A DNA stretch of 64,000 bases from Mesostigma viride. Lineage: Eukaryota; Streptophyta; Mesostigmatophyceae; Mesostigmatales; Mesostigmataceae. Positions 35,313 to 45,031 of the stretch are shown here, piece by piece; positions within the stretch are counted from its first letter, which is position 1; each line of letters begins with the position of its first letter. Location: assembly GCA_009746045.1 (NCBI GenBank), contig RPFO01000127.1:462050-526049 (forward strand), read 5' to 3'. The notes beneath the pieces were generated by a model, which saw only the letters and a program-made list of their open reading frames with translations, had not been told where the DNA came from and ran no database searches. The position numbers and the translations under genes were made by a program.

Positions 35313-35639
35313 TTAAGTTGGGTTGACCCAACCAAAAACCTCGAACCCAACTTAAGGCGTGAATGACTGTACCACAAGAGCTACTGAAGACAAGACTCCA
35401 CAAGATCTGGTCTCTCCTCCCGTCCATACTGGACGACGACCGACATCTGTCTAGTTAAACTCGGAAGTCCTTCCGGCCAGCCACTTGGACGACGACTGTA
35501 ACTCGGAACTCCTTCCTTTCCTCCAACTGGACGACGGAACCCATTTTGGGCGGACCAACAGGAACCTTCCCGTCCAAAAGCGGGACGACGGGGACGACAC
35601 GGAACGAGCAAAATGGCTGATGGGGCACCCCTCCTAGTC
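35313..35639. other. R3 remnant and unassigned sequence
   Basis: The R3 foldback remnant (35313-35370) is followed by GGACGACG-rich low-complexity sequence. No gene is recognised. Confidence 0.4.
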
Positions 35640-36150
35640 AGCGAGTGCGGGGAATGCCAGGGCAGGCCAGAGTAATAACGATGCGTGGGTAGTGATCAGA
35701 AAAATTAACAGAACGGTCGACCGATGCGTAGCAGACCAGATCCGCCCACGTGGGAGTGATGTGACGAGTTTTATCGAGACGACGAGTACTGTAGTGCGAA
35801 CATTTAATCGTGTGGCCAGCCAAGTGGGCCCGTGGTCTCGTGAGCGGATGACATCCTGTAAGTTCAGGTCCAGTATCTGTTGACAGGACGCTTTGCGCAT
35901 ATGGGGGTGTTCATCCAGATCTATATTGAAATCGCCCATCGGCACAATTTCGAACCCCTGTGAGATAAGGTCAGCGACCATTTTGAAAAGGGGAGGGTAA
36001 AACGAGGCTTGATCCGCAGGCTCAGTTGGGGCATATACGCTGATAATGTATCCCTTATTGCCTGCCCATGTAATAGACTGTCGCGTCCAACGGCCTTGCC
36101 AACGAGCCGCAGCTGTGTCTGTAGCTTCAGCCCAGTCCTGGCATGTCAGC
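35640..36150 (-). pseudogene. AP-endonuclease fragment of a retroelement
   Basis: Minus-strand reading gives, in order: GYIISVYAPTEPADQASFYP; PMGDFNIDLDEHP (catalytic GDFN); LDLNLQDVIRSRDHGPTW; and, after a frameshift, PTWADLVCYASVDRSVNFSDHYP (catalytic SDH). This is the exonuclease-endonuclease-phosphatase fold used by LINEs and some other elements. There is no RT nearby. It is not obviously from the same family as the LINE at 16795. Confidence 0.75.
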
Positions 36151-36463
36151 GTGGGGTTGGGAGGTTTACGATAGTAGCTTTGGATTCAACACGGCCATTA
36201 TGTGGCGACTGCCAAGTAGCACAGCATCGCCACTTTGTGGCGTCTTGGGAACTGTCATTTGGGGGTGATAACTGATATCGCCACAAATTGCTGAACTGGC
36301 GCCACACCGCTACTGTTGGCGAGCGATGAACGCCACTAATCGAAACACTGTTTGTGTCAACTGAATATCGCTTTGTGTGTATCACCGTTGTGTGCCATAC
36401 CCTGTTCCCGAGTGACCTGTTCACCGTGTCTTCCTCTTCAAGACCCTGTCTCCTGCTAAGGTC

Positions 36464-37939
36464 GTGATGGCCGCTGCTCGCGATTCGCCGTTCGACGACA
36501 ATGTCCACTTCCCCGATTTCGATTCGTTGCCCGACTACGACAGCCCTTGGGGTGAGTACTACACCGAGCACAATGGCACACTGACGCCTTCGCGGCACTG
36601 GTGTTTCCTGGGCGAGATCGTCAGCAGCATGGTCATAGGCCGCCCTCGCGTGTGGGTGCGCTCCGGGTCGCGATCCGATCCCGTCATCGTCCACTTCTAT
36701 CACGATGCGAGCGAGCAGCCGACGACGTTCGACTGGACGGACATGAAGGCGGGACACACGGTCGCCATTTTGTACGCCAAATCCAAGATGATGATGGACA
36801 TGTCGACAGGGATTCGCCAGGAACACCTGGACGGCGTGTTTGTGTTCCGGTCGAACATGGCGCAGGTCAAGCTGTTCGCGCTGCAGCTCACATCGCCGCC
36901 ACGTTGTTTTGCGGCGTCCTGCGATGTCGACGTTGATCTTCTTCGTTGTGCGCGATGCCATGCGACGTATTGCAGCAAGGACCACCAGGTGCAGTCGTGG
37001 AGTGCCGGACACAAGCGGCTGTGCTCGCAAGCGGCAGTGATCGAGCAGCTGGTGGCCATCATGCAGGGGGCATTCCTTGGATTCTACAACTTCCGATTCG
37101 AGCTCGAAGCGGTGGACGTGGACGATCAAGAGAAGCGGTCGAGGGCGGCCATGGACGAGTGGATATTGAAAGTCGCCGAACATGTGCCCCGGGCGGTGCA
37201 GAGCCGGCAGGTTTCGCTGCTGATCGAATACATGTTGACGCAAACGTCGTGGCGCGAGCAACTTCGCGCTACTGGATTGCTGGGCCGCTTGCTGGACCAG
37301 TTCGTGCCAGACATCGCGTTCGATCAGACGCCCGCCTTCCAAATCCTCAAGGAGACAATGCGGCGGCTGAACATTGGGAGCGGCCATGCTCTCATCGACC
37401 CGATTACTGCGTCCTCGAGCCGCGATTCGATCACGTTCGTGGAGGCGCAGCTGGGTATGCTGCCTCGTTGGGGAGTTGCCGCAGGCGCTCGCATGAACTG
37501 GATGATTCAGGTCCAACATCCGTCGATGTACAAGGCCATGTACGACGGCGTCGACGGATGGTCGATAGTCGGCCGCGACGATCCGTACTTCATGCTGGCC
37601 GAGCACGCCGCGACCGGTACGTCGATACAGCTGACGGATGAGCCGCAAATGCTCTTCGATGAGACGGTACAAGCGCGTCGGTTCACGTCCCCCTGGCTGC
37701 TCCGCGTCATGGTTCCGTCCCTCAGCCGCATCGATGCCACGCTGAAAATGCTCACCAGCACGACAGCGAACACACCGGCGACGTTCACCGCATGGATCCG
37801 CGTCGACGACGTCTTGAATTCGTACGTGCGGCCGTTCTGTGGCTACGGAGACGAAACGGAGGGCGCTCAAACGCTGAGTGGAATTCGCACCGCTCTCTGC
37901 GATCGCGATCCAAATATGTCCCTGTTCCGCCGTGAATGA
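36464..37939 (+). CDS. MYND zinc-finger protein, intronless, fungal-like
   Basis: The 491-residue frame is intact. Residues about 148-187 form a MYND-type zinc cluster: CFAASC, then LLRCARCHATYCSKDHQ, SWSAGHKRLC. The third pair uses His in CSKDHQ where Cys is usual. Upstream (about residues 45-145) are blocks RHWCFLGEIV, VHFYHD, TFDWTDMKAGHTVAILYA and MDMSTGIRQE. They resemble a large family of MYND proteins in mushroom-forming fungi. MYND domains bind proline-rich partner peptides; the function here is unknown. The C-terminal 290 residues are not recognised. There are no introns, unlike the cyclases, and AATAAA follows the stop at 37946. It is surrounded by transposon remains. Horizontal transfer, retrocopy or element cargo are all possible. 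The start is the upstream-most Met of two adjacent. Confidence 0.75.
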   Translation: MMAAARDSPFDDNVHFPDFDSLPDYDSPWGEYYTEHNGTLTPSRHWCFLGEIVSSMVIGRPRVWVRSGSRSDPVIVHFYHDASEQPTTFDWTDMKAGHTVAILYAKSKMMMDMSTGIRQEHLDGVFVFRSNMAQVKLFALQLTSPPRCFAASCDVDVDLLRCARCHATYCSKDHQVQSWSAGHKRLCSQAAVIEQLVAIMQGAFLGFYNFRFELEAVDVDDQEKRSRAAMDEWILKVAEHVPRAVQSRQVSLLIEYMLTQTSWREQLRATGLLGRLLDQFVPDIAFDQTPAFQILKETMRRLNIGSGHALIDPITASSSRDSITFVEAQLGMLPRWGVAAGARMNWMIQVQHPSMYKAMYDGVDGWSIVGRDDPYFMLAEHAATGTSIQLTDEPQMLFDETVQARRFTSPWLLRVMVPSLSRIDATLKMLTSTTANTPATFTAWIRVDDVLNSYVRPFCGYGDETEGAQTLSGIRTALCDRDPNMSLFRRE

Positions 37940-38440
37940 GGAGAAATAAACATGGACAATACGCTTGAGGAGGAACAATCTCATCTTTCGATGGGCGTCA
38001 GGGGCTTCTTTTCGAACTCATCGATCGCCCCAGATCCTTGCCGCTTGCTCATCTTGGCGCGCTTGCTTTAGCGGGGGCACATCGTATAGTCGTGGATACG
38101 GTGAGAATACGGGCCCCGCATTCATAAATCAGTGCATGTTTGATTTACTTTGCAGTTCATAATAACAATCACCGACAATTTATAGCTGTACGTGTGTACG
38201 CATCCATGTAATTCCATATGGACGGCGTGGCTAGCAACTAATTCGATCATGTGTCAAACACTGCTTAAAGCAACTTCCGGCTAGATGACAGTGTCATAAT
38301 TTACACCGTCCCCCGCCTACCGGGGCGCGCGGACATGCCGGTGGCGCTCCGTCAGCGAGCACTTATGGGGACTCGCACGTCCAAAAGCCTGAAAAACTGA
38401 CTTTAATGAATATCAATTCCACTGCACTTGGGAACCATAG
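37940..38440. other. Unassigned sequence after the MYND gene
   Basis: No gene is recognised. At 38380 a 13-bp GTCCAAAAGCCTG match to the left end of R5 occurs. An imperfect CG-rich foldback lies at about 38313-38350. Confidence 0.4.
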
Positions 38441-38534
38441 ATAGTGATTTCCTGATCAGACACTCCGCAAAGGTGAAAACCTTTGCGTTCAGTGCCAGGC
38501 CGCGGAAAACGCGGAAAACGCGATCTGCAAATGA

Positions 38535-38640
38535 ATCCGACCGGAATCGAACTGGGGACCTCTCGCACCAATTTTGCTGACTATAGGACGGACGTCTCCG
38601 GTTACCATGGCATCGCCAACTTACACCTACAGTCATCCGC
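38535..38640 (-). other. tRNA-like or SINE-head sequence
   Basis: The minus strand reads AGTTCGATTCC (a good B box) and, about 70 bp upstream, a TGTAAGTTGGCGATGCC stretch resembling an A box. The T-stem and acceptor stem do not pair properly, so it is not a functional tRNA as written. It could be a tRNA-derived SINE head or a decayed tRNA gene. Confidence 0.3.
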
Positions 38641-38689
38641 AAAAGTTCTCCTGTCCGGGGAGTGATGCAAGCCTTTCGGATTTGACCAG

Positions 38690-39160
38690 TACTAGATAAA
38701 TCACTCGAGATCTGTGTGTAGGAGTACCAGGAGTGATGATTGAGTACCATAAATATGATGTTTGGACATTCATACCACCACTTGTTGGGGGTACTACCCC
38801 CAACCATGCACTGGTGCCGAGCTAGAAATAGAAAAAGACGCTATTTATGAGATATTTTGCCCAAGACAAACCACTTATCCAAATGACCTGCCCATGTACA
38901 TTCCTGCAAAGTTCCCCCACTTCTAAAAAATCTGGGCTATTCACATGGCCAAAATAATCACATTTGTTTGAGTTATTAATTTCCCCGCAAAATGGGTACT
39001 TTTTTGAGCCAAGAAAAAATAATCAAATCATTAACGCATCGAATTGGGTCATCCATACATTCGAAATTCCACCGAGTGGGGGGAAACACAACCCCAAAGT
39101 TTAATTGAGCTCACTCTGACAAGCGTAGCTCAAGTTATTGATTTTCCTGTGATGCATGCC
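38690..39160. mobile_element. R2 fragment, copy 3
   Basis: Internal R2 sequence without either terminus. It has the same CTTGTTGGGGGTACTACCCC block (38772), GAAAAAGACGCTATTT and GAGTTATTAATTTCCCCGCAAAA as copy 2. It ends before 39180. 39180-39430 is unassigned. Confidence 0.7.
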
Positions 39161-39443
39161 ACCTGGGTGATAGACTCGGCATGGACATGTGCTACACTAG
39201 ACGTGACGGGCTCACACCCGGGCAGCCTCCTGGTTTGTCTGTCATATGGAGGCAGATGGTGCGCAAGGATAGATGGCAAGTAGTGATGAAGGAGACCACC
39301 CCCAAGTCGGTGGGGGCTCCGCTTGTGACCGCGTATGGCATTCATAGCGATTCGGGCCGCGGTGCCCACGCCCGCTGTAACTAGGACCTAGATAGCTTAC
39401 ACCATCCATTCCATCCCATGTTCCCCTCCCACTGAGGACTTAT

Positions 39444-39485
39444 CAAGGAGACAACCAGCGCAGGCCAGAAATCGGGAGAATCGGG
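39444..39485 (-). mobile_element. 42-bp Penelope 3'-end insertion with 9-bp duplication
   Basis: CAAGGAGACAACCAGCG plus the next 25 bases match the extreme 3' end of the Penelope-like element. AGGACTTAT flanks it at 39435-39443 and 39486-39494. It is a severely truncated but authentic insertion. Confidence 0.8.
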
Positions 39486-39514
39486 AGGACTTATGCTCCA
39501 CTAGGAACTCGGGG

Positions 39515-39840
39515 GTGATATAAGTGGTAAAAAGTGGTAAAATCTATATCACCCGGTGGTAAAAAGTGGTAAAAAGTGATAAAAAGTGATAAAAAGTGAT
39601 AAAAAGTGGTAAAAAAGGGGTAAAACAGGTGGTAAAAGGTGGTAAAACAAGGGGTGGTAAAAGCCTTTACCACCTCCATTTTACCACCTGACCGCCATCG
39701 TGGTAAAAAAATACCACCAGGTGGTAAAAACGAGGGTGAAAACAGGTGGTAAAAAATACCACCAAGAGGTGGTAAAAAATACCACCACGGAGGTGAAAAA
39801 ATCGGTGGTAAAAAGGTAAAAAACACAGGGAAAAAAGGAA
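39515..39840. repeat. Left subterminal GTGGTAAAAA array
   Basis: More than 15 units of GTGGTAAAAA, GTGATAAAAA or their complements, mostly plus orientation with some inverted units (ACCACC). Confidence 0.9.
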
Positions 39841-40480
39841 GATAGATCACAGCCAATGGTGATGATGCAGCACCATGACAATGCAGCCCATCATTCCAAA
39901 TAAATGCTTTGATTACATGGTATCAAAGAGACAACCAGCGCAGGCCAGAAATCGGGAGAATCCGGACCATGGTAGCTCGAGCCTGCCGTTATCTTTTCCG
40001 CGTTTTCGAGTCGTTCAGGATGATGAAGATGAATGGTGATGGAAATGTGTATCCTTGTGCATTGAAATTATGGCTGGCTTACGTGTGGAGCGACTAGATG
40101 ACCTAGACGGTGGGGCCGGAAACAGCATGCTTGATCAGGGCGTGTGTTTCTAGCCTAGCTGGCCGGGAGTGTCTAGTGGTGAGCACCAGTTGCTGCGATC
40201 GCTCTCCCACCATTTACGAGGAAATACCCGCAAATGGAAAACCACTGAAAAGGTCTAGCTAGTCAGTCATCACGTTAGCCATGCCATGATTCCAAACGTC
40301 CAAGAACTGCACACGGTGCAAAGGCAAAAAGCCGGAGGACAGCACTTTCAAATGTGCGGCGGGAACCAAAAGCCCGCGGATGCCAGAAAACATCGTGTTG
40401 CGGCAGCGACGCGACGATGTGGACAACGAATCCAGTGCCAAGCTCGGAACGGCCGCAAAGGAGATCTGGCATCACAGGGT

Positions 40481-42178
40481 TCAGATGTGCGGAGATACTA
40501 TGCGATCCAGCCGGTCCACGACCTGTTTGTAGAGCTTGTGCCAAGGGGCAGCACCGAACAGATGTGGGTGACGTTGCAAAAAACATCGGACTTGACGGAG
40601 CATAATGGCTCGGTCATAGTCTTTGACCAATAAACGCTGCAAGAGTTCAACAAGAGTCGTGATGAAATCAACACGATAAGAACAAAGACGGGAAAAACGA
40701 TGTAACTGAGAAAGAACAACACCATATTTTGCTGTGTGGGAAAGGAGACTGTGAATATCGGGGTAACGAATAAAAGGAATTTGCTGGTATTTAGGATCCT
40801 TGCGCTTATCATAGATAGCCGTACGCCAGCCCTTCTTGTTATGGGTAATGTTAAGATCGAGGTAATTGCAATGAGTATCCTCCGACGTGAGCTTTAATGT
40901 GAGGGACGCTTGCGGGTAGATGCCAGGCAGACCAGCGGTGATATACAAATGGGTTGCGAAATCAGGGTTGTCGAAAGCGATGACATCATCAATGTATCGA
41001 CATGTATGGATAAAACGCCTGATGAGAACATCATCGTTTGAGGCAATGAGATTCTCCATGAATGCAAGCTCATAAGTGTATAGATAGAGGTTTGCAAGGA
41101 GCCCGGCACAGTTAGTGCCCATAGGGATGCCGATAGCTTGTTGGTATACATTGCCCGCAAAACAGATGAAGGTGTTATCAACAAGATAAGAGATCCAATG
41201 GACAAGGTCAGCCTTCGTGATAATATAATTATAACCATCCCGCACGATAGCACCTGCCGCGATCCCTGAGAGCCACGTTGCCGTGGGCTTGGTCTGAGAA
41301 ACACGCACGTGCAGGTGGTTGCGCCCGTGAGGCCTACGTGCATACAGACGAGTAAGGAGGCTATCTAAACGAGCTTTCAAATCGTGCAAATCTAGTGTGG
41401 TATATAGAGTGGTGAAATCATAGGTGGCTATGGGCATAGGTATACGTTTCTCTGCTGCTGTCTTAGAACGGCTAAGGGCGGCAAGGCGTAGGCGTACTTG
41501 GGCTGAGTCTATGACGATCCAACTACCAGCGCATTCATACCCGGCATTCGACAGCACCTCCACCCATAATGCATTGGCTTCGGGGAGAAGAGCATTCAAA
41601 GCATGGCAGATGAGTTTCGAGAGAGGCATCAGTGGGGCTGAATGCGACGCAGCAATGGTGCGCAAAGCAACAGGAGTTTTGTGCAGCTTAAGAGTGAGAT
41701 ACAGATATGGGAACGTAGTGGTGGTGGCGCGTCGCTGCCGCTTAAGGAATGCCCGAGCAAAAATGTTTTGGCTGTGCAGAAAAGCCCGATGAGCAGCAGT
41801 GATACTGGCGGTGGACTGTGCACGCTGAACATAGGTAGGGCTGGACGCCAACTCGTGTTGCAAAGTAGCAAGGTAGTGCTTCTTGCATATGAAAGCAAAG
41901 TTGTTGGCACTCTTGTCAACACACGTGATGATAAAGTCCTGCTTGAAGTGGTCAAGAAGTGCTTTATCTGTGGTGTTGAGCCAGGTGGTGCGGTGGACCT
42001 GCTGGAGACGGTAATCAAGCCTGGTGAGACGTGCATTGCATTCGTGAATGACGGCGCGAAACCACGGTTCCATGGCAAGGGGAGCAAGCTGTAGGTCCGT
42101 GCTCATGGCATTGCAAATTTGCGCAGTGATGTGGAGAGCAGTGCATTCACCTCTTTGGCACACGTGCGCTGGACCCAC
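40481..42178 (-). CDS. Penelope-like reverse transcriptase (full unit)
   Basis: About 565 residues. RT motifs in order: YLYLTLKLHKTP (about 158-169), ATYDFTTLYTTLDL (251-264, catalytic Asp), QAIGIPMGTNCAGLLANLYLY (347-367) and CRYIDDVIAF (393-402, catalytic YIDD). NYLDLNIT then marks a later palm/thumb block. The QAxGIPMGTN and YIDD forms are characteristic of Penelope-like RT. Relative to the second unit, a 1-nt deletion near 42115 separates this frame from the endonuclease frame, so the ancestral protein was probably a single chain of about 1,020 residues. It catalyses target-primed reverse transcription. Confidence 0.92.
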   Translation of the reverse strand: MGPAHVCQRGECTALHITAQICNAMSTDLQLAPLAMEPWFRAVIHECNARLTRLDYRLQQVHRTTWLNTTDKALLDHFKQDFIITCVDKSANNFAFICKKHYLATLQHELASSPTYVQRAQSTASITAAHRAFLHSQNIFARAFLKRQRRATTTTFPYLYLTLKLHKTPVALRTIAASHSAPLMPLSKLICHALNALLPEANALWVEVLSNAGYECAGSWIVIDSAQVRLRLAALSRSKTAAEKRIPMPIATYDFTTLYTTLDLHDLKARLDSLLTRLYARRPHGRNHLHVRVSQTKPTATWLSGIAAGAIVRDGYNYIITKADLVHWISYLVDNTFICFAGNVYQQAIGIPMGTNCAGLLANLYLYTYELAFMENLIASNDDVLIRRFIHTCRYIDDVIAFDNPDFATHLYITAGLPGIYPQASLTLKLTSEDTHCNYLDLNITHNKKGWRTAIYDKRKDPKYQQIPFIRYPDIHSLLSHTAKYGVVLSQLHRFSRLCSYRVDFITTLVELLQRLLVKDYDRAIMLRQVRCFLQRHPHLFGAAPWHKLYKQVVDRLDRIVSPHI

Positions 42179-43536
42179 GGCCGAAACTTGGTGCCTTTGG
42201 CAAAAAGGTCTACAAGCGTGTGGCTCGGCAGGATGCTGAGGTCAGCGGTCATGACGTGCTGTGAGGTGGGATCAAGGTACTTGAAATACCGTTGTTGTTG
42301 GCAGGGGCAGGGCCCTGCCAAGATGGTGGCCAGCTCGGTGGGCGTTGTATCGCGGCTGACCTTCCCGTTGCTGAAAACCATTTGTCCCAAGGTGGGAGAG
42401 TAATGCCAGGCGGCAATGGGAGTGCCGAAAGTGTTGCGCACCACGAGCGGCATCGCAGCCTGCACTTGCGGCAAATGCAGAATGTGTGGCAAACACAGCT
42501 CATCCATCGCAGCATGAATGAAAGGTGAGATCAGCAAACGGCGCGGACGCAGTGCATCTGCATTCCCATTGACACGGTGCCGAATGATACGTGAGAGAAG
42601 GCCTCGCAGACTAGTGGCATGGGAGCGGGGGACTTGCAGATCAGCTGGGGAGCACGACCCGACGGCAATGTGTAAGCTGGTAAGCTTCTTCAAGCTGCAG
42701 GCTTCGAGATAGGATGCATGAAAGTTGCCGCGTTGCATAAGCCGAGACATGTGACGTAAGCAGCGGAGACTGGTGGAGTAAAGGGAAGGATCGGTGGACA
42801 CATGTGTGGAAGGTGGAGGGGCCGGGGTGACGCTGGGGGGATAGGGGCGATATGGGTGGAGATTGTGCTTCAGACGCCAGGCACGGATGAACATAAGAGG
42901 GCGGGGACGGAGGGGAGGCGGGCGGCGGCGAGACCGAGCTTTGAAACTCTTGCCTTCAATGCAAAAACCGTGGGGCAGAAATGCATGTAACATTCGTTTC
43001 CAAAACGTTTCCCGATGCCCTGCGGCTTTGCGAAAAGCGGCGCCGGTAAAGGTGCCGGGGACATGTTCCAAGGGGACGACTCGCCAATCCCACCACCCGT
43101 ATTGGGCCATGGCGCCATGTAGGGGGGTGTCGTCGTTGGCGGCAGGGCGGCCAATATGAAGGCGGCGTGCCGCTCGGACATGTTCCTGAAAACGCGTCCA
43201 GGCATCCCGTTGCGTCTGGCCAACGTAGATACGCTGAGGGTACCTGCGGTTGTAAATGGCATAAATGACGCGATGGGTGCTTACGGGGTGTGGGCGAGTG
43301 GAGTTGGTAAGCGACAAATGCGTGCGCTGTAAGCGCCGGAGGCGACGTAGAGTATGGTCATCCTTGCAGTGATGGTTATGGCGCGTGTTGATGCGACAAC
43401 GCTTCCGCCATGCCTGTGAGGAGATACGATAGGGGAACTGCCGAGAAATAGCAGTGTACTTCCGGTAATCAATGCCACTGGATTGCCGTATTCTGTGGAG
43501 GGTAAGAGCATGCCAGAAAGTCATAAGGTGTTTCAT
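42103..43536 (-). CDS. Penelope-like N-terminal GIY-YIG endonuclease region
   Basis: About 477 residues. Residues 90-195 form a GIY-YIG nuclease: VIYAIYNRRYPQRIYVGQT (IY-x10-YVG), WTRFQEHVRAA with the conserved Arg, and RETFWKRML with the catalytic Glu. A Lys/Arg-rich N terminus precedes it. Residues 200-470 form the linker leading to RT and contain SRIIRHRVN and CPCQQQRYFKY. It should nick target DNA to prime reverse transcription. The frame runs into a stop at 42103 because of a 1-nt deletion and overlaps the RT frame by 76 bp. Confidence 0.88.
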   Translation of the reverse strand: MKHLMTFWHALTLHRIRQSSGIDYRKYTAISRQFPYRISSQAWRKRCRINTRHNHHCKDDHTLRRLRRLQRTHLSLTNSTRPHPVSTHRVIYAIYNRRYPQRIYVGQTQRDAWTRFQEHVRAARRLHIGRPAANDDTPLHGAMAQYGWWDWRVVPLEHVPGTFTGAAFRKAAGHRETFWKRMLHAFLPHGFCIEGKSFKARSRRRPPPLRPRPLMFIRAWRLKHNLHPYRPYPPSVTPAPPPSTHVSTDPSLYSTSLRCLRHMSRLMQRGNFHASYLEACSLKKLTSLHIAVGSCSPADLQVPRSHATSLRGLLSRIIRHRVNGNADALRPRRLLISPFIHAAMDELCLPHILHLPQVQAAMPLVVRNTFGTPIAAWHYSPTLGQMVFSNGKVSRDTTPTELATILAGPCPCQQQRYFKYLDPTSQHVMTADLSILPSHTLVDLFAKGTKFRPWVQRTCAKEVNALLSTSLRKFAMP

Positions 43537-44472
43537 GATGATTCAGATGCACTGAGAGCTAAGACATCAAACAGAACCAGAGCGGAGCATATTGAGGTAA
43601 GTCAATATTCACTGCGTAACACCCGTTACGCGATAGCGGTGGTCCATGATGCATCTCCCCGGGGCAGGATGTGGCTAACAACACAGCTGAATGGACTCGG
43701 AACATGTGGATTCCCAGTGGGGGGGCCTTCCAATTGTCATACTTGACACCTCTTTCCTGTAACGAAAAGATTTCCCTTCTTCATGTTCCAGATGAGTCAC
43801 CGTGCTCCTGCCTTTGTGTTTTTTTGGCGTTTGTAAAGAGATATGGGAGGGTAAACAAAAGCAAAGGCTGATATTGCCGTGTGGGGGGCCCGATCCTTGG
43901 TTAGTCTCTCAAGTGCCCACAGAAAAACACGAGAGTAGCACACACAGCGCGCAGCCCAGCCTAGCTCCCTCAGTAAAAGTAAAAGAAAAAGGACAAGAAC
44001 AGCAAAACAAACGAGAACAAGAAAAAGAACAAAACACAGACACGTAGTGCAATGTGAGCGGAATGATGGAGGAAGGTGAGAGGGGGACATCGTATTGAAT
44101 GTGTAGGCATTGAGGCAGCCGAAGCGTCCCATCCCCGGGTACATTCGTGGCTTTCAAAAAAGCCACAACCTGCGTGGAAGAGGAAAATGCAGGAACGATG
44201 AGTATGATCCTGAAAACGAGGTTGAGGAAACGCGGAGAGGAAATGCCGGCCGCTGAAACGATTCCGATGGAACTATGGGTTTCGCCGACATGAGGCGGTG
44301 CAGCTGACTATCTCTATGGTGTCGTGTGTGACCGGGAGTGCCGGTTCACGTGCGCACTCGTCGGACTAGCCCGACGACATGTGTGCTTGGTTGCCCACGG
44401 CTGAAATCCTCTTGCCCGTCATGCAAAGGCCACGCCTCCTAGCCGAAAACGAACTATATTCAACCAATCTAA
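43537..44472 (-). other. 5' untranslated region of the full Penelope unit
   Basis: About 935 bp between the endonuclease start and the junction with the upstream unit. It should carry the promoter. I looked for a hammerhead ribozyme core (CTGATGA...GAAA), common in Penelope-like elements, and did not find a convincing one by eye. Confidence 0.5.
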
Positions 44473-45031
44473 TATCAAAGAGACAACCAGCGCAGGCCAG
44501 AAATCGGGAGAATCCGGACCATGGTAGCTCGAGCCTGCCGTTATCTTTTCCGCGTTTTCGAGTCGTTCAGGATGATGAAGATGAATGGTGATGGAAATGT
44601 GTATCCTTGTGCATTGAAATTATGGCTGGCTTACGTGTGGAGCGACTAGATGACCTAGACGGTGGGGCCGGAAACAGCATGCTTGATCAGGGCGTGTGTT
44701 TCTAGCCTAACTGGCCGGGAGTGTCTAGTGGTGAGCACCATTGCTGCGATCGCTCTCCCACCATTTACGAGGAAATACCCGCAAATGGAAAACCACTGAA
44801 AAGGTCTAGCTAGTCAGTCATCACGTTAGCCATGCCATGATTCCAAACGTCCAAGAACTGCACACGGTGCAAAGGCAAAAAGCCGGAGGACAGCACTTTC
44901 AAATGTGCGGCGGGAACCAAAAGCCCGCGGATGCCAGAAAACATCGTGTTGCGGCAGCGACGCGACGATGTGGACAACGAATCCAGTGCCAAGCTCGGAA
45001 CGGCCGCAAAGGAGATCTGGCATCACAGGGT

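Noticed and set aside
36146-37984. 612-residue minus-strand frame opposite the MYND gene
   Set aside because: Antisense shadow of a GC-rich gene. No domain is recognisable, while the plus strand has a clear MYND cluster.
43537-44472. Hammerhead ribozyme in the Penelope unit
   Set aside because: Searched by eye for CTGATGA followed by GAAA on the minus strand and found no complete core. A covariance-model search could overturn this.
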